From: Pseudopedobacter sp045629485
GTDB lineage: Bacteria; Bacteroidota; Bacteroidia; Sphingobacteriales; Sphingobacteriaceae
NCBI GenBank assembly: GCA_045629485.1
Contig: JAZQRF010000083.1
Location: forward strand, 1-15,805
Direction of reading: 5' to 3'
DNA: 15,805 bases
Shown: positions 15,433 through 15,805 of the stretch, one piece after another
Layout of the letters: each line of letters opens with the position of its first letter
Position numbering within the stretch: the stretch's first letter is position 1
Notes under the pieces: model-generated
Database searches by the model: none
What the model was told of the DNA's origin: nothing
Seen by the model: only the letters and a program-made list of their open reading frames with translations
Program-made: the position numbers and the translations under genes

Positions 15433-15805
15433 TTAGTTCTCTAACATACTTACAGTAAATTTAGCTGATTTACTTGCCGGTACTTCCGCATCAAACCCAA
15501 TCATCACCGACCCTTTATTTGATTGATTATATTCGCCGTATTTAGCGTTTTTAAGCTCTAATTTATATTGACCAGGATTTTCTGAAGGTCTGATTACTAA
15601 TTTAAAAGGAATATCCGCACTAAACTTAACCAATAATATTTTCCCTTGCTGAAATAGTTTAATCGTATTTTTATCCACTATTTCTGCAAATGCAGGAGTC
15701 ACCATATTCCATCTCAGATCTATCGGTTTAGCATTAGTTTCTACATAATCTTCTATTTTAAGATAAGAATCGTTTACTATAGTTGCTTTCCTGGTTGCAG
15801 TTTTT
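15433..15805 (-). CDS. Heparinase II/III-like polysaccharide lyase, C-terminal fragment
   Basis: The last 123 codons of a minus-strand gene that begins beyond the right edge; an internal ATG at 15705 is not the true start, because the frame stays open to the window end. The fragment is beta-rich and reads IEDYVETNAKPIDLRWNMVT, then GKILLVKFSADIPFKLVI, and ends with GSVMIGFDAEVPASKSAKFT before the last few residues. This matches the C-terminal beta-sheet domain of heparinase II/III-type lyases, where a Gly-x-x-(M/I)-(V/I)-Gly-Phe strand followed by a Pro-Ala-x-x-x-Ala-x-Phe-Thr-Val strand ends the protein. Such enzymes cut uronic-acid-containing polysaccharides by beta-elimination. The catalytic part is outside the window, so the substrate cannot be judged. 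It converges on the ricin-propeller gene. Confidence 0.65.
   Translation of the reverse strand, partial: KTATRKATIVNDSYLKIEDYVETNAKPIDLRWNMVTPAFAEIVDKNTIKLFQQGKILLVKFSADIPFKLVIRPSENPGQYKLELKNAKYGEYNQSNKGSVMIGFDAEVPASKSAKFTVSMLEN

Noticed and set aside
15433..15705. A complete 90-residue small protein
   Set aside because: The same frame stays open from 15705 to the window edge and matches the C-terminal domain of a larger lyase, so it is a fragment of a longer gene.
1..15805. tRNA, rRNA, CRISPR array, insertion sequence or prophage parts
   Set aside because: I saw no cloverleaf, regularly spaced repeats, transposase motifs or target-site duplications. The only repeats found are the operators, terminator stems and paralogous genes.

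Overview
The window (about one third G+C) looks like the chromosome of a Bacteroidota bacterium, most plausibly a Pedobacter-like member of the Sphingobacteriaceae. The evidence is short hydrophobic signal peptides, lipoproteins beginning Cys-Lys-Lys, promoters of the TTG / TAnnTTTG type, almost no Shine-Dalgarno sequences, and dense carbohydrate-active gene content. All assignments come from reading motifs; no database search was run.

Layout. 1-155 (-): start of an SGNH/GDSL hydrolase. 513-1667 (-): beta-propeller lipoprotein. 1668-2548: a gene-poor stretch that probably holds decayed genes. 2549-5077 (-): GH38-like alpha-mannosidase. 5267-6169 (+) and 6233-7123 (-): two convergent paralogous ROK sugar kinases. 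From about 13100 down to 7259 (-) runs an apparent operon: a decayed TIM-barrel sugar isomerase/epimerase, a GH78-type alpha-L-rhamnosidase, a truncated and frameshifted GH92 alpha-mannosidase, a sialate O-acetylesterase-type esterase, and a LacI-family regulator. 13336-15249 (+): a larger lipoprotein joining an Ig-like domain, a ricin-type trefoil and the same propeller as the first lipoprotein. 15433-15805 (-): C-terminus of a heparinase II/III-like protein.

Regulation. Seven copies of a 20-bp near-palindrome, consensus TTGCTAAAACGTTTTAGCAA with the central CG typical of LacI-family operators, lie upstream of the GDSL gene, both propeller lipoproteins, the GH38 gene, both ROK kinases and the minus-strand operon that ends in lacI. 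Read in the direction of the gene it serves, every copy has an intact TTGCTAA first half and a more variable second half. In at least the best cases the leading TTG sits 19-20 bp before a TAnnTTTG-like box, so the operator overlaps the promoter -33 element. The simplest model is that the LacI protein encoded here represses the whole locus until a sugar from the target glycan appears.

How the parts may work together (inference). The esterases would remove acyl groups, the GH78 enzyme and the alpha-mannosidase(s) would release rhamnose- and mannose-type sugars, the neighbouring heparinase-like lyase would cut uronic-acid-containing chains, and the propeller lipoproteins would act at the cell surface. 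The ROK kinases would phosphorylate the freed sugars. No intact SusC/SusD transporter pair is present, and at least two genes (the GH92 and the TIM-barrel protein) are clearly broken, so the locus appears to be eroding. The most interesting points are the directional operator set, the two hidden pseudogenes, the paired propeller lipoproteins of unknown activity, and the unusual active-site region of the GH38-like enzyme.
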